Origin: Pseudomonadota bacterium
GTDB lineage: Bacteria; Pseudomonadota; Gammaproteobacteria; Burkholderiales; JABEVD01
DNA length: 64,000 bases
NCBI GenBank assembly: GCA_021802545.1
Contig: JAJZRS010000009.1
Location: forward strand, 1 to 64,000
Direction: 5' to 3'
Numbering within the stretch: the stretch's first letter is position 1; each line of letters starts with the position of its first letter. The notes below the pieces were generated by a model, which saw only the letters and a program-made list of their open reading frames with translations, did not search any database and was not told the origin of the DNA. The position numbers and the translations under genes were made by a program. Positions 23,405 through 31,069 of the stretch are shown here, in pieces.

Positions 23405-24766
23405 CTATGCCTGCTGCGGAGAGAGCTGGACCGGCGCGCTTTCATCTTCGGCTTGCTCCAAAGCGACACCCTGGGAATTGTTCCTGTATATCCTTTGGCA
23501 GAGCAGGGCGATGATCTTCCTGGAAAGCGTCGAGCTGTCTCTGAGCAATGCCTCCAGCGTCTCGGGCGAGATCACGAACAGGAAGCACTGTGTTTCGGCC
23601 AATACCGTCGCGGTTCTCGCCTCGTTCAGGAAATAGGCCATTTCGCCGAATATCTCACCCGGTTTCAGGATGCCGAGCTTGGACTTGCCTGCCGATTGCT
23701 CCCGATAAAAACCGAGTTCGCCCTTGTAAAGGTAATAAATCGTGTTCGATTTGTCGCCCTGACGTATGATCATTTCGCCTTCCTTGAACGACTTGCCGTA
23801 TTTCTGGAAGATGCGCGAGGAGCGCCTGAACAGGAAATCCTCAAGCTTTTTGGCGAATCCCGTTTTTTCCGTGCTCTCAATGAAAATCTTCTCGAGGGCG
23901 ATGATGTCGATCTTGCCCGCGCAATGGAGGAATTGCGCCCATAGATAGAAGATGACGAAGATGGAATAGACGCAGATCAACACGAAGACCATGTTGCCGA
24001 GAGTGCCGTAGGTTTGGTCATATTGCGCCACCTTCGGGCTGTCGATGAGGAAATGCTTCAAAGCCAGGATCGAGAGCGCGCACAGCCCGCTGCTGGTCAA
24101 TGTCAGGTTGAGCCTGGGTTTCTTTGGCGTGATGCGGTAATAGGCCGAAAAAATGACATACCAGAGCAGCAATGCGGGGAACAGGTATCTGATCGCATGG
24201 AACAGCTCGGTCAACAAAGCATTGAAGAAAGGCTGGCTGGTCAGATAGATGTCGAGATGATCGTTGATGTAGCTTCCGCAGATCGAGAGCGCAACGACCA
24301 GCATGGCGAGCGGAACGATGGAAAGGGAGATGAATCCCGAGGAAATGGCGCCTCTCCTTCCGAAATCGGAAAAGATGATTCCGAAAGAGTTTTGCACGGA
24401 GTTCAAAAGTCCCCTGGAGCTCCAGATCAGCGTAAGGATGCTGACGCCCCCTGTCAGTTGGCCGACACCGGAAGATCTGTTGAGATTCTTCAGGAGATTG
24501 ATGTCGAGCATATGGTCGACGCTTTTGAACAGCGGGAAGAAGCGTCCGTAAAGATCCGGGTAATCGCCCAGGATCGAATTGAATATGAAGAACAACAGCA
24601 GGATGAGCGGGATGGCTGAGAGGAGGAAATAGTAGGCTGCAGCGGCTGCCTGGTTCTGCATCTCGGTTTTCATGAACAGGTTCAGCGTGACATAGCCTAC
24701 CTGCGTGAACCAGTTGATCCTCTCTCGGATATGGCGAATAGAGCCATTTTTCAGCACGGTTTCCAT
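23405..24766 (-). CDS. YihY/BrkB-family membrane protein fused to a cyclic-nucleotide-binding domain
   Basis: The 453-residue protein has two parts. Residues about 1-290 form a YihY/BrkB-type six-helix membrane domain (AAAAAYYFLLSAIPLILLLF; LIWSSRGLLNSVQNSFGIIF; ILALKHFLIDSPKVAQYDQTYG cut short here). Residues about 310-430 form a cNMP-binding beta-roll (GKSFKEGEMIIRQGDKSNTI, YYLYKGELGFYRE, LKPGEIFGEMAYFLNEART then ATVLAETQCFLFVI) with the phosphate-binding-cassette-like GEIFGEMAYFLNEARTATV. Most family members lack this sensor domain. It is coupled to the downstream degenerate GGDEF gene, which suggests nucleotide second-messenger control of a membrane process of unknown nature. Confidence 0.85.
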   Translation of the reverse strand: METVLKNGSIRHIRERINWFTQVGYVTLNLFMKTEMQNQAAAAAYYFLLSAIPLILLLFFIFNSILGDYPDLYGRFFPLFKSVDHMLDINLLKNLNRSSGVGQLTGGVSILTLIWSSRGLLNSVQNSFGIIFSDFGRRGAISSGFISLSIVPLAMLVVALSICGSYINDHLDIYLTSQPFFNALLTELFHAIRYLFPALLLWYVIFSAYYRITPKKPRLNLTLTSSGLCALSILALKHFLIDSPKVAQYDQTYGTLGNMVFVLICVYSIFVIFYLWAQFLHCAGKIDIIALEKIFIESTEKTGFAKKLEDFLFRRSSRIFQKYGKSFKEGEMIIRQGDKSNTIYYLYKGELGFYREQSAGKSKLGILKPGEIFGEMAYFLNEARTATVLAETQCFLFVISPETLEALLRDSSTLSRKIIALLCQRIYRNNSQGVALEQAEDESAPVQLSPQQA

Positions 24767-24920
24767 TTGTTTCCCCAGTTTTGCAAGTTATTGCAGGAAT
24801 GGGGAAGCGTGCGGTCATTGGATGACCTTTTCTCTTAGTGGCGTATCCCCAATGCTTTGTTTTATTAGCAATGACCCTATTATACATAGGGATAGACGGA
24901 TTCAAAATGTTTATTCCGGA

Positions 24921-25685
24921 TCAGTTCTCGGGCCGGTAGCCGAGCGCCCTTGACAGGGATTCGGCCGTCTCGACGACGAGCGCGGTCCATTCCTTGCGGC
25001 GCCGTTCGATCGGTGCGGAAACGGAAAGCCCTGCGACGACATGTCCGCTTGCGTCGCGAACCAGGGTGCCGATGCACCCGACGCCGAGCTCGGCTTCCTC
25101 GTTGTCGAGCGCGTAGCCTTGCCTTGCGGAAGACAGGCATTCCTTGGCGAGCGCTTTCGCCTTGGTGTATGTATTGTTCGTGTAAGCGGGGAGTTCCGTG
25201 CGCTCGGCATAGCTTCTGCATGCGGCTTCGCCCTGTTCGCCGAGCATCAGCTTGCCGACGGCTGTGACATGCAGCGGCGCGCGGCTGCCGATCACCTGCT
25301 CGACGCGCATCATGCGCTTGGCCAGCGCGCGCTCGATATAGACAACCTCGTCGCCTTCTCGCACCGTCAAGTTGACCGTCTCCCCGATCCTGTCGCGCAG
25401 CGCTTCCATCAGCGGCAGGGCGGTTTGCCTGATATCCGCATCGGAACCGGCGCGGCTGCCCAGGCTGATCAGCTTTCTCCCCAGTCTGTAATTGCCGCGC
25501 TCGGTGCGCTCGACCAGGCCGTGTTCCGCGGCTGAGGCGAGAATCCTGAATGCCGTGGATGGATGGAGTCCGGTTTCTGCGACAAGTATCTTCAGGCTGA
25601 CAGCTTCTTCCTGCAGTGAAATCGCATCCAGCAGCATGGCAAGCCGCCCGATGACCTGTATTGAATTGTTCGCCATTTTTCGCAT
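24921..25685 (-). CDS. IclR-family transcriptional regulator
   Basis: The 254-residue protein has an N-terminal winged helix (about 8-70: VIGRLAMLLDAISLQEEAVSLK then LAVETGLHPSTAFRILASAAEHG-like) and the C-terminal IclR effector-binding domain (HVTAVGKLMLGEQG; GYALDNEEAELGVGCIGTLV; VVAGLSVSAPIER). The start may be 9 bases further in (ATG at 25676). It is divergent from the transketolase-like/sugar-acid-kinase operon with only about 80 bases between starts, so it most likely controls that operon in response to a small organic acid or sugar. Confidence 0.92.
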   Translation of the reverse strand: MRKMANNSIQVIGRLAMLLDAISLQEEAVSLKILVAETGLHPSTAFRILASAAEHGLVERTERGNYRLGRKLISLGSRAGSDADIRQTALPLMEALRDRIGETVNLTVREGDEVVYIERALAKRMMRVEQVIGSRAPLHVTAVGKLMLGEQGEAACRSYAERTELPAYTNNTYTKAKALAKECLSSARQGYALDNEEAELGVGCIGTLVRDASGHVVAGLSVSAPIERRRKEWTALVVETAESLSRALGYRPEN

Positions 25686-25763
25686 TGTGAAAACGATTGT
25701 GTATTGCGAAATATTAGGGCGGGCTGTATGCTGTTGTCAAATGTTTTGTTGAGGAGCGGAGCA

Positions 25764-27953
25764 ATGAGCGCGATACCTGATTTTTGCGAAGGCATCCAGT
25801 ATTTCGGAAATCAATGGCCGGATTTCGATCTGCATGCGAAACATGCAGCCATCAAGCCTGGCCAGTCGGCCATCGGCGATGCCGCCGATCCGGATGCGGT
25901 CTACCAGACATTGCTCATGGCCGATGCGCTGCGCTACCTGACGCTTCAGGTCTGCGGGTCGAAAGGGTCCGGGCATCCGGGAGGATTCGCCAGCAGCGCG
26001 GAGGCCTATGCTTCCTTGGTGATGCTGGGTCACACCAACATCGTCACCGAAGTCGGACATCATGCCCCGGGTTTCTATAGCGCCATGTTTCTCGACACTT
26101 CCCTCGAGGACATGGGGATCAGGACGGTGAGCGACATGATGGCGCGCTTTCGCGAAAGGCATGGCCTGCTCGGCCACCTCTCAGGGGCGATTCCCGGACT
26201 GCTCGCTCCCGCGGGTCCGCTCGGCCAGGGGCAGCATTTCGCCATGGCCGGCGCATTGCTTCATCCGGGCACGCTTTTTCCCGTGACCATAGGCGACGGC
26301 GGCATGGGGGAGCCCTACGTGCTCAACTCGATGATGCATTTCCATACCGCCTACCCGAATGTGACGAATTTTCTTCCCGTGCTCGTCTGGAACGGCTACA
26401 GCCAGGAACATCATTCGATGGTTTCCAGGATGTCGAACGAGGAGATGATTTCCTACTGGAAGGGACATGGATTCGAAAATATCATCCTGGTCGATGCCAA
26501 GGAGCATGACGATTCGGGGCAATCTGGCCCCTACGTCGACAGCACGCGTTTTTCCCACAAGGCGCGCGTCGCTTTCTCATCCGCAGTGCTCTTGGGCATG
26601 GACGAAGCCGCCCAATCTGCGCTTGGCGGGACGCTGACAGTTGTCATCGTCAAGCAGCTGAAGGGGGCGGGCGTGCACACCGTCGGTTCGAAATCGCACA
26701 ACCTCTATCCCGCGGACACCCTGGACAAACCGCACATGATCGAGGGGCTGCAGCGGCGCGCCATCAATCCGGAGGCATGGGCCATCGTCAGGGAGAATTT
26801 CGTCAGGGCAGGAGGCGGGCCTGCCGCCAGGACGGTCGTGACTGAAAATTCGCTGGAATTGATTCCGCTCGGCAAGATGCCGCTCTATGAGCATGCGAAA
26901 GGAGAAAAGGCGGTTCCCTCGACCGCGATGGGCGTGCTGGTCGCCCATGTCGGAAAAACGGACGGCCGGTTTGTCGTGACCAATGCCGACGGCAACGAAG
27001 CGTCCGGCATGAAGAATATCAACGATGCCTTGAAGATCAGGCACCCGACGCCCGATCCCATCTACAACCAGACGCCTGAAGGTCAGGTTTACGAGCCGCT
27101 CAACGAAGATGCTTGTGCGGGCCTCGCAGCAGGTCTTGCCCTGTTCGGTTCCCGCTCGCTTTGGCTTTCCTACGAAAGCTTCGCAATCAATGGCTGGCCC
27201 ATCGTGCAAACCGTTGCCCAGGCGATGGCCGAACTGCGGCGCAAGACGCCCTCGATTGTCTGCATGTTCACTGCAGGCGCGCTCGAGCAGGGAAGAAACG
27301 GATGGACCCATCAGCGCCCTGAAATGGAAAACTATTTCGCTGCCCAGATGAGAAACGGCAATACCTATCCGCTCTTTCCGACTGACGCCAATTCGATCCA
27401 GGCCGCGTACGATTATGCTGCGAACAGCTTCAACAAGTGCATGGTCATCGTCGCATCGAAGAGTCCGCTTCCCGTCCACATGGACATGCGCGAGGCCAGA
27501 AATGCCGTTGAAAGAGGCGCGGCCGTCATCCACGAGAGTGGATGCGGGAAGACGGTCGTGTTCGCCGTGACGGGCGACATGATACTGCTGCCCGTATTCG
27601 AAGCGGCGAAGCAGCTCGAGGCGGAAGGCCATCGGGTGCGCATCGTTTCCGTGGTCAATCCGAGAAGGCTTTACCGCCCTGCGGATGTTGCCTGGGAGAC
27701 CGTTTCGGAGCCGGACAATGCCTTCATGGACGACGACGAATTCAATGCCCTGTTCGACGGCGACCTGCTGCTTGCAGTCAGCGGAGGCCCCAGCGCCGTG
27801 CTCGAGCCCGTTCTGCTGCGCACCCGCGCAAAATGCCGCGACACGTTCGCATGGAAGCGCGGTGAGACGACGGCGACGCCAGGCGAAATCATGGCCTTCA
27901 ACGGGCTCACTTCGGAAAACATGGCTTCCCGCGCGATGGCGCTGCTGGGCTGA
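25764..27953 (+). CDS. Transketolase-like thiamine-diphosphate-dependent enzyme
   Basis: The 729-residue protein starts at the ATG at 25764 (GAGGAG site). The N-terminal part has transketolase-type motifs (GSKGSGHPGGFASSAEAYAS; AGPLGQGQHFAMAGALLHPG; TIGDGGMGEPYVLNSMMHFH, with the GDG cofactor motif). The middle reads QTPEGQVYEPLNEDACAGLAAG, where transketolases and phosphoketolases have the catalytic Glu domain. The C-terminal part resembles the transketolase C domain. It is neither a canonical transketolase nor a canonical phosphoketolase by the segments I can recall. It is translated with a four-carbon-acid-sugar-kinase-like gene under a divergent IclR regulator; the substrate is unknown. 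Confidence 0.75.
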   Translation: MSAIPDFCEGIQYFGNQWPDFDLHAKHAAIKPGQSAIGDAADPDAVYQTLLMADALRYLTLQVCGSKGSGHPGGFASSAEAYASLVMLGHTNIVTEVGHHAPGFYSAMFLDTSLEDMGIRTVSDMMARFRERHGLLGHLSGAIPGLLAPAGPLGQGQHFAMAGALLHPGTLFPVTIGDGGMGEPYVLNSMMHFHTAYPNVTNFLPVLVWNGYSQEHHSMVSRMSNEEMISYWKGHGFENIILVDAKEHDDSGQSGPYVDSTRFSHKARVAFSSAVLLGMDEAAQSALGGTLTVVIVKQLKGAGVHTVGSKSHNLYPADTLDKPHMIEGLQRRAINPEAWAIVRENFVRAGGGPAARTVVTENSLELIPLGKMPLYEHAKGEKAVPSTAMGVLVAHVGKTDGRFVVTNADGNEASGMKNINDALKIRHPTPDPIYNQTPEGQVYEPLNEDACAGLAAGLALFGSRSLWLSYESFAINGWPIVQTVAQAMAELRRKTPSIVCMFTAGALEQGRNGWTHQRPEMENYFAAQMRNGNTYPLFPTDANSIQAAYDYAANSFNKCMVIVASKSPLPVHMDMREARNAVERGAAVIHESGCGKTVVFAVTGDMILLPVFEAAKQLEAEGHRVRIVSVVNPRRLYRPADVAWETVSEPDNAFMDDDEFNALFDGDLLLAVSGGPSAVLEPVLLRTRAKCRDTFAWKRGETTATPGEIMAFNGLTSENMASRAMALLG

Positions 27954-27954
27954 C

Positions 27955-29256
27955 ATGGCGACCAAGATCATCGTGCTCGACGACGACCCGACCGGGTCTC
28001 AGACGGTGCACGGCTGCCTGCTGCTCACACGGTGGGATGTCAAGACGTTGCGTGAGGCGTGTGACGACGAAGCTCTGCTCTTTTTCATCCTGACCAATAC
28101 GCGCGGCATGGGCGATCAGGATGCTGCAAGAATCACGCGGGAAGTGTGCGTCAATCTGAAGGCGGCGCTCGCTGATCGAGTTGACATCACGCCGATCGTC
28201 GTCAGCCGCTCGGATTCCACGCTGCGCGGGCATTATCCCGTGGAAACCAACGTCATATCGGATGAGCTCGGTCCTTTCGATGCGCATTTTCTCGTTCCCG
28301 CCTTTTTCGAGGGCGGCCGCATCACGCGGGGAAGCGTCCATTATCTCAGGATGGACGGCAGGGAGATTCCCGTCCACGAGACGGAATTCGCGAAAGATTC
28401 CGTGTTCGCCTACAGCCACAGTTATCTTCCCGATTACGTCGAGGAGAAAACGAAGGGCAGGGTCAAATCGCAGGATGTCGAGCGATTCCTTCTGGAAGAC
28501 CTGGAAAATTGTCTCCCGCGTCTGCTTGCGCTCGAAAGAAACGCATGCTGCGTGGTCGATGCGGAAAAAAGGGAAAACCTCGACAGGTTCTCTGAAAATC
28601 TGAAAAGGGCTGCGAGCCGGGGCAAGCGTTTCCTCTTCAGGAGCGCTGCGAGCCTGCTCACCTCTCTTGCGGATCTTCCCCCCCAGCCCGTTGCACCTGG
28701 GGAAATGTTTGGTTATGCACGAGGCAAGGCAGGCGCCGTGATCGTGGGCTCGCACGTGAAGAAAACGACGCTGCAGCTCGCAAAATTGCTCGAATTGAAA
28801 GGCGCTGTCCCCATCGAAATAGACGTCGACCGGATCGCAAGCGAATGGGAAATCCTGCTCGAAGAAACGCAGCAAAAGGCCAATGCAGCGCATGCGGACG
28901 GCATGATTCCTGTCGTCTATACGAGCAGGGTGGAGCGCACGTTTTCCGACCAGGCGGAGCGGCTCGCCTTCGGGGAAGCCGTATCGCGATTTCTGATGGA
29001 CGTGGTGCGCAACCTTCCTGAGGATTTGGGATACCTGATAGCCAAGGGCGGAATCACGTCCAACGACGTCCTCTCAAAGGGGTTGGCGCTTCGCACTTCG
29101 CGCGTCCTCGGCCAGATCCTTCCAGGCTGCTCGGTGGTGCGCTGCCCTCAAGACCATCCGCGGTTTCCCGATATGCCTGTCGTGATCTTTCCGGGGAATG
29201 TCGGGGACGATGATGCGCTGGCGGAATCCTGCAGGCGGATGTCCGGCCTTGCATGA
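27955..29256 (+). CDS. Four-carbon acid sugar kinase family protein (DUF1537)
   Basis: The 433-residue protein has the N-terminal DUF1537 domain with IIVLDDDPTGSQTVHGCLLL and TNTRGMGDQDA, then VVSRSDSTLRGHYPVET, and a C-terminal nucleotide-binding domain with YLIAKGGITSNDVLSKGLAL and VVIFPGNVGDDDALAESC. Characterised members phosphorylate threonate, erythronate and related acid sugars with ATP. It starts one base after the stop of the transketolase-like gene, so both proteins probably act in one pathway. It is the last gene before the tRNA-Arg fragment. Confidence 0.88.
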   Translation: MATKIIVLDDDPTGSQTVHGCLLLTRWDVKTLREACDDEALLFFILTNTRGMGDQDAARITREVCVNLKAALADRVDITPIVVSRSDSTLRGHYPVETNVISDELGPFDAHFLVPAFFEGGRITRGSVHYLRMDGREIPVHETEFAKDSVFAYSHSYLPDYVEEKTKGRVKSQDVERFLLEDLENCLPRLLALERNACCVVDAEKRENLDRFSENLKRAASRGKRFLFRSAASLLTSLADLPPQPVAPGEMFGYARGKAGAVIVGSHVKKTTLQLAKLLELKGAVPIEIDVDRIASEWEILLEETQQKANAAHADGMIPVVYTSRVERTFSDQAERLAFGEAVSRFLMDVVRNLPEDLGYLIAKGGITSNDVLSKGLALRTSRVLGQILPGCSVVRCPQDHPRFPDMPVVIFPGNVGDDDALAESCRRMSGLA

Positions 29257-29271
29257 ATTTTTATTCAAAGA

Positions 29272-29321
29272 TGGCGCGCCCGACAGGAGTCGAACCTGTG
29301 GCCTTTGGCTTCGGAATCCAA
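29272..29321 (-). other. 3' fragment of tRNA-Arg (CCG): probable att site and island boundary
   Basis: On the minus strand this reads from the anticodon arm (loop TTCCGAA, anticodon CCG at 29314-29312) through a T-arm (ACAGG TTCGACT CCTGT) to an acceptor end GGGCGCGCCA. The 5' strand of the anticodon stem already has one mismatch (TTGGA facing GCCAA), and no D-arm or 5' acceptor strand follows in the AT-rich DNA beyond. It is therefore a 3' tRNA fragment left by tRNA-targeted integration. Orientation puts host DNA left of 29272 and the inserted element to the right. Confidence 0.75.
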
Positions 29322-29588
29322 TTCTAATATGTAACCTTTAGCTGCGTGTATTTCCATTAATGCCATTAATTCGTTGAAAACTTGTAACAAGACATACTAG
29401 ATATCATTCCTCTATAATTTCTATATATCGTGTATTTACGTGCATTACGCGTGCGAAATATGAAGGGCTGACAAACTCTGTGTATTCAAAATACGAGCGT
29501 TGGTCACCCAGTGCCATCAAATTTCCCCTTGCTGAGACTGCTCATTTAACTATAATTTAATATGTGTCAAACTGATGCATTTGAGTTT

Positions 29589-29607
29589 GTTTTGGTTATG
29601 CCAAAAC
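29589..29607. promoter_or_regulatory. Perfect inverted repeat upstream of mqsRA
   Basis: GTTTTGG-TTATG-CCAAAAC is a perfect 7-base inverted repeat around a 5-base spacer, 47 bases before the mqsR ATG. It could be a second regulator site or a small hairpin. Confidence 0.35.
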
Positions 29608-29628
29608 TGCAATTTTGCTTGGAAAAAA

Positions 29629-29643
29629 TAACCAACTAGGTTA
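29629..29643. promoter_or_regulatory. Candidate MqsA operator
   Basis: TAACCA-ACT-AGGTTA matches the E. coli MqsA recognition pattern TAACCT-N3-AGGTTA with one mismatch and ends 10 bases before the mqsR start. Autorepression by MqsA or the MqsRA complex is the expected role. Confidence 0.6.
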
Positions 29644-29653
29644 GTATTCATCT

Positions 29654-29950
29654 ATGGAGAAGCGCACTCCTCACAATAAGCTAAGTGTCGTCAAAACACT
29701 GGTTGAGGCCGGTAAGGTTCGCACAACCCAAACGGCACGGGCTGGTGCTTCTGAATTGGGGTTGGAATATTCCTCCATGCTGGCTGTGGTGATGGCACTT
29801 AGGCCGGTAGATTTTTACAAGAGCATGACCACTCACGCAGACCACACAATTTGGCAGGATGTGTACCACACCAGCACGCAGGTCGGCGATGTGTATCTGA
29901 AGCTGACGGTTATAGACGATGTGCTGATCGTTTCTTTCAAGGAGCTATGA
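29654..29950 (+). CDS. mqsR: mRNA interferase toxin MqsR
   Basis: The 98-residue protein matches the MqsR RNase toxin family in length and motifs: EKRTPHNKLSVVKTLVEAGK at the start, the ELGL-x-Y segment, MALRPVDFYKSMTTHADH, and a C-terminal VYLKLTVIDDVLIVSFKEL. MqsR has a RelE-like fold and cleaves mRNA mainly at GCU. It overlaps mqsA by four bases (ATGA) and is preceded by a MqsA-type operator. It probably stabilises the island. Confidence 0.92.
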   Translation: MEKRTPHNKLSVVKTLVEAGKVRTTQTARAGASELGLEYSSMLAVVMALRPVDFYKSMTTHADHTIWQDVYHTSTQVGDVYLKLTVIDDVLIVSFKEL

Positions 29951-30354
29951 ACATGAAATGTCCAGTATGCGGTGCTGCAGAGTTGCTTCGAGACACGCGT
30001 GATCTTCCCTATACGTACAAGGGCGAAACCACCATGATATCTTCAGTGACTGGTGAGTTTTGCCCAGCTTGTGCTGAATCAATTCTTGATGCGGCAGAGT
30101 CGGAGCGAGTCATGCGTGAAATGAACACGTTCAACAAGCAGGTTAATGCATCTATCGTTGATCCTGGATTCATCGCCAGTGTGCGTAAAAAACTCTCACT
30201 AGACCAACGCGAGGCGGCTGAAATCTTCGGTGGCGGTATCAACGCCTTCTCGCGCTACGAGAACGGCAAAACCAAACCACCTCTTGCATTGGTAAAACTA
30301 CTGAAGGTGCTAGATCGCCATCCTGACTTGCTAGACGAGGTAAGGACTGCATAG
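29947..30354 (+). CDS. mqsA: Antitoxin MqsA
   Basis: The 135-residue antitoxin has an N-terminal zinc-binding domain with CPVC (from residue 5) and CPAC (about 40), followed by a C-terminal helix-turn-helix domain (VRKKLSLDQREAAEIFGGGI then NAFSRYENGKTKPP), closely resembling E. coli MqsA. It binds MqsR through the N-domain and operator DNA through the C-domain. An ATG at 29953 is an equally plausible start (MKCPVC). Confidence 0.94.
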   Translation: MNMKCPVCGAAELLRDTRDLPYTYKGETTMISSVTGEFCPACAESILDAAESERVMREMNTFNKQVNASIVDPGFIASVRKKLSLDQREAAEIFGGGINAFSRYENGKTKPPLALVKLLKVLDRHPDLLDEVRTA

Positions 30355-30427
30355 GAGAACAATCACCCTGGTTGACCAGCCTTTGATTGTAAACAGCCAA
30401 TTGCTTGAGCAGAAGGGAGATAAGGTG

Positions 30428-31069
30428 ATGGTCGGCATGACTGCTGATAGTAACCTCGCGGAAGGTAAGGAGCCTCGTTTCATTCGACTAAGGCTTGATC
30501 AAATTCACGTTCCCCGAAGTGCATTTCGATGGATTGACGATGCGGGGTTTTATCCCATGTCAGTGCCTTCGGTTACTCAGCAGGCATTACCCATTTTACA
30601 GTTTATCCAGCCTATTCTGGTTTCGTCGGGTCACAACTACCCATCCCGGGACAGTAGTAAGAAAAATAGTTATACCCTTGTTGCAGGGCGTAGAACCTTT
30701 CAATTACTTTTAGAACAACTTACACGTAAATCCAAGATATGGGTCATACATATAGGGCTCGATGAGAGTGAAACTAATTCTTGGGAAGCCATGGACATTT
30801 TAAGTTCGATGCTCCTTCGGCGCCCAGACGATGAGACGAAAACCCTGATAGCGGCGGCGCTTTATAAAGACGATGATTTCTCCGCAAGTTCTGGGAATTT
30901 TGTGGATATATCCAACACGCATAAAATTTCTAGCCTCTTGGGCATGTCACGGGCCACATTTAATCGAGCCATAAAGTCAGTAGATGAAATGGCATTAAAG
31001 AAAGCAAAAACTGCGGCCGAAGCAAAGACAACGCTGGGTATAGCTGATGACGACTTGGTGGATGAATGA
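30428..31069 (+). CDS. ParB/sulfiredoxin-fold protein with helix-turn-helix, first gene of recombinase trio
   Basis: About 213 residues from the ATG at 30428, which has a GGAG site 8 bases upstream (a TTG at 30383 would add 15 residues). RFIRLRLDQIHVPRSAFRW and PILVSSG ... YTLVAGRRTFQLLLEQL resemble the ParB N-terminal fold. ISSLLGMSRATFNRAIKSVD (about 175-195) is a likely helix-turn-helix. It overlaps the next gene by four bases. A ParB-like DNA-binding partner ahead of two large recombinase-like proteins suggests an accessory role in site recognition or synapsis. No specific function known to me. Confidence 0.6.
   Translation: MVGMTADSNLAEGKEPRFIRLRLDQIHVPRSAFRWIDDAGFYPMSVPSVTQQALPILQFIQPILVSSGHNYPSRDSSKKNSYTLVAGRRTFQLLLEQLTRKSKIWVIHIGLDESETNSWEAMDILSSMLLRRPDDETKTLIAAALYKDDDFSASSGNFVDISNTHKISSLLGMSRATFNRAIKSVDEMALKKAKTAAEAKTTLGIADDDLVDE

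Larger units (their letters stand above)
29322..29653. other. AT-rich leader region of the right island
   Basis: No gene recognised. Base composition drops sharply compared with the sequence left of 29270. The last 70 bases contain two palindromes before mqsR (listed separately). Confidence 0.5.

Noticed and set aside
27685-27954. Upstream extension of the four-carbon acid sugar kinase
   Set aside because: The in-frame extension lies inside the preceding gene; family homology starts at the ATG at 27955.
26577-27971. 464-codon minus-strand frame over the transketolase-like gene
   Set aside because: Antisense shadow of a well-supported gene; no ribosome site or domain.
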